A stretch of 64,000 nt of DNA. Origin: Pseudomonas bijieensis. GTDB taxonomy: Bacteria > Pseudomonadota > Gammaproteobacteria > Pseudomonadales > Pseudomonadaceae. Below, in pieces: positions 62,662 to 64,000 of the stretch (positions are counted from its first letter, which is position 1; each line of letters begins with the position of its first letter). The DNA is taken from contig NZ_CP048810.1 of assembly GCF_013347965.1 (NCBI RefSeq), positions 3,719,501-3,783,500 on the forward strand. The letters are read 5' to 3'. The translations under genes and the position numbers were made by a program. The notes under the pieces were generated by a model that worked only from the letters and a program-made list of their open reading frames with translations, ran no database searches and was not told the DNA's origin.

Positions 62662-62684
62662 TTCAATTCCGTCTCTGGGTACCA
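62662..62684 (+). repeat. attR of the tRNA-Phe island
   Basis: TTC-A-ATTCCGTCTCTGGG-T-ACCA repeats the tRNA-Phe 3' end with two mismatches. The DNA between the two copies is the island (about 4.6 kb); core-type sequence resumes after it. Confidence 0.85.
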
Positions 62685-62690
62685 AATACC

Positions 62691-62724
62691 GAAAACCCGA
62701 TCAAGCAATTGATCGGGTTTTTAT
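62691..62724 (+). terminator. Terminator just outside attR, probably the original tRNA-Phe terminator
   Basis: AAAACCCGATCA-AGCAAT-TGATCGGGTTTTT forms a 12 bp stem with a T run. It lies six bases after the repeated tRNA end, where the tRNA terminator would have been before the island inserted. Confidence 0.85.
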
Positions 62725-62797
62725 TGCCTGGGATTTTCTTCCTGCGCATTGTCGACTCAGCTACATTCATCCGCTCCCCTCTGGCAAACGAGTCGAC

Positions 62798-63127
62798 ATG
62801 GACATCACCGGCATCCCCTTCGGCACCACCGATTGGTCAACCATCGAACCCACCGAGCACAAAGGCGTCACCGGAGTCGCCTATTGGCGCACGCGGCAAT
62901 TCGGGAATATTCGGGTACGGATGGTGGAATACACGGCCGGGTATCTGGCCGACCATTGGTGCACCAAGGGCCACATCCTGTTTTGCCTCAAGGGCGAGCT
63001 CCATACTGAACTCGAAGACGGTCGGCAATTTTTGCTCAAACCCGGCATGAGCTACCAGGTCGCCGACCAGGCCGAGCCCCATCGATCCTCAACCTCATCG
63101 GGGGCTACGCTTTTCATAGTGGATTGA
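62798..63127 (+). CDS. DHCW-motif cupin fold protein
   Basis: A 109-residue single-domain cupin. The core is MVEYTAGYLADHWCTKGHILFCLKGELHTELEDGRQF, followed by LKPGMSYQVAD, the second cupin strand, and a closing GATLFIVD. The family label comes from the conserved Asp-His with Cys and Trp, seen here as DHWC. Such proteins probably bind a metal or small ligand, but no reaction is known. It is the first core-type gene after the island. Confidence 0.82.
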   Translation: MDITGIPFGTTDWSTIEPTEHKGVTGVAYWRTRQFGNIRVRMVEYTAGYLADHWCTKGHILFCLKGELHTELEDGRQFLLKPGMSYQVADQAEPHRSSTSSGATLFIVD

Positions 63128-63188
63128 GATTCGAAGCGTGCGCGCCGAAGCTGTAGGATAGATGGCCTTATCCATCAGGAATCCGACC

Positions 63189-63596
63189 ATGTCATCGGCG
63201 AACAAACAGCACAAGCGCAGCCAGCGCGCGAAGGCGAAAGCCAAGCAGAACCGCATGCAACGTACTGCTGCGCCGAACGATTTCCTGGACCCGAACGACG
63301 AGCGCATCGATCTGGAAACCGTGGACCTGACGGAGCTGTTCCAACTCATGAGTGCCGCCGAAAAAGTCAGCCAGAAGGCAATGTGCGAAGCGTTCCTGGC
63401 CCATCCCCTGCTGGCGCTGGTGCTGGAACAGGAAGGTGAGGAAGAAGCGACTGACTTCATCATTACCGCATTGATCGAATACCGCCGTCTGACCACGGGC
63501 GTGGATGAGCAGACCGCACTGGATTGGGTGGAAAGCAAGCAATTCCAGGCCGATTATGTGGCCGCCTCCCAGGCGCTGACGCAAGGCGAGGACTGA
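63189..63596 (+). CDS. Conserved hypothetical protein, basic N-terminus and acidic body
   Basis: I start at the ATG at 63189 (135 aa); a frame to 63162 is open but lacks a ribosome site. Residues 1-28 are rich in Lys, Arg and Gln (HKRSQRAKAKAKQNRMQR), which could bind nucleic acid. The rest is acidic and helical with LETVDLTELFQLMSAAEK, ALVLEQEGEEEATDF and LDWVESKQFQADY. I know no domain. I recall similar proteins in other Pseudomonas, so it is probably a real gene. Confidence 0.7.
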   Translation: MSSANKQHKRSQRAKAKAKQNRMQRTAAPNDFLDPNDERIDLETVDLTELFQLMSAAEKVSQKAMCEAFLAHPLLALVLEQEGEEEATDFIITALIEYRRLTTGVDEQTALDWVESKQFQADYVAASQALTQGED

Positions 63597-63796
63597 CTGT
63601 CTGGCCGGGACCGCGGTGGATGACGCCCTCCGGGCATAATTCCCACAATCCAAGGTCAACCAACATGGGGTGGCGTCATACCCGTCCTGCGTCAATCCGA
63701 TATTTTTCCTCCCAGACAATCAGCCTCGTCCGGCATCATCGAAACGACGCCCGGAGCATCCTTGCGGTCCGCCCCTCTCAATGGCTGGACACTTCG

Positions 63797-64000
63797 ATGA
63801 CGCCACTGCTGCCCCAAGATGACCCTCAGCTCGCCCCCTTGATCAACGAACTCGGCGAGCTGATTCGCCAGGCACGCCAGAAGGTTCTGCGAGCCGTCGA
63901 TACGCTCCAGGTACAAACCTGCTGGCAGATCGGCCGGCATATCATCGAGTTCGAACAGGGTGGCGCCGAACGGGCGGCTTACGGGGCACGGTTGTTGCCA
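63797..64000 (+). CDS. YhcG/DUF1016 family nuclease-like protein (5' part)
   Basis: The gene runs off the right edge; 68 residues are visible. The start is the ATG at 63797. The visible part is the DUF1016 N-terminal helical domain: LINELGELIRQARQKVLRAVDTLQVQTCWQIGRHI, then EFEQGGAERAAYGARLL. The full family adds a C-terminal PD-(D/E)XK nuclease domain and is often found with restriction or other mobile loci. Whether that domain is intact cannot be seen here. Confidence 0.82.
   Translation, partial: MTPLLPQDDPQLAPLINELGELIRQARQKVLRAVDTLQVQTCWQIGRHIIEFEQGGAERAAYGARLLP

Overview
The window is chromosomal DNA of a Pseudomonas, most likely of the P. fluorescens group. The evidence is the GC-rich coding style, about 17 pairs of the intergenic REP sequence common in that group (core GTGGGAGCGAGCCTGCTCGCGAT and variants), and a gene order (hut, fbp, typA-thiI-glnA-ntrBC, secB-grxC-gpmI, his, mutY, tRNA-Phe) that I recall from the matching part of the P. 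aeruginosa chromosome. No species can be named from the sequence alone.

Layout. 1-812: the 5' part of a choline-type binding-protein gene. 1110-15911: a complete histidine utilisation (hut) locus. HutF is on the plus strand, divergent from hutC-hutD-hutU, an NCS1 permease, hutXWV, an unusual HutH-like protein, hutH, hutI and hutG on the minus strand. It encodes the five-step route (HutH, HutU, HutI, HutF, HutG), two uptake systems and the repressor HutC. HutI carries an apparent +1 frameshift, and the HutH-like paralogue lacks the Ala-Ser-Gly triad that forms the lyase cofactor. 16030-29474: lipocalin, small lipoprotein, a PctA-type amino-acid chemoreceptor, DUF924, fbp, a DUF3999/DUF2339 membrane pair, glgP and a YkgJ-type protein. 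29706-40300: typA, thiI, glnA with a sigma-54 promoter, an exported chorismate mutase, two tandem DUF4124 genes, ntrBC, and a three-repeat small RNA locus that I identify as NrsZ, with its own sigma-54 promoter. This block is the nitrogen-control centre of the window. 40296-51893: a conserved small protein, trmL, secB-grxC-yibN, gpmI, the cell-wall cluster envC-ctpA-deacetylase, a periplasmic binding protein, and hisB-hisH-DUF2164-hisA-hisF. 52163-57917: an OFA-type MFS transporter, an AsmA protein, mutY and yggX.

58020-62684 is a degraded genomic island of about 4.6 kb in tRNA-Phe. The 3' end of the tRNA is repeated at 62662-62684. A shattered P4-type integrase lies right after the tRNA, followed by a coiled-coil protein, an AlpA-like remnant, a Rha-type phage regulator, a LexA-like box and a two-gene operon. 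That operon pairs a Panacea-domain (SocA/DUF4065) protein with an unrecognised small protein, and looks like an intact toxin-antitoxin module of the PanA type. It has its own promoter and an operator-like palindrome over the -10. This pair and the NrsZ locus are the two places most worth follow-up.

62798-64000 returns to core-like genes: a DHCW-type cupin, an unrecognised basic/acidic protein and the start of a YhcG/DUF1016 nuclease-like gene cut by the window edge. Positions of short sites were counted by eye and may be off by one base.
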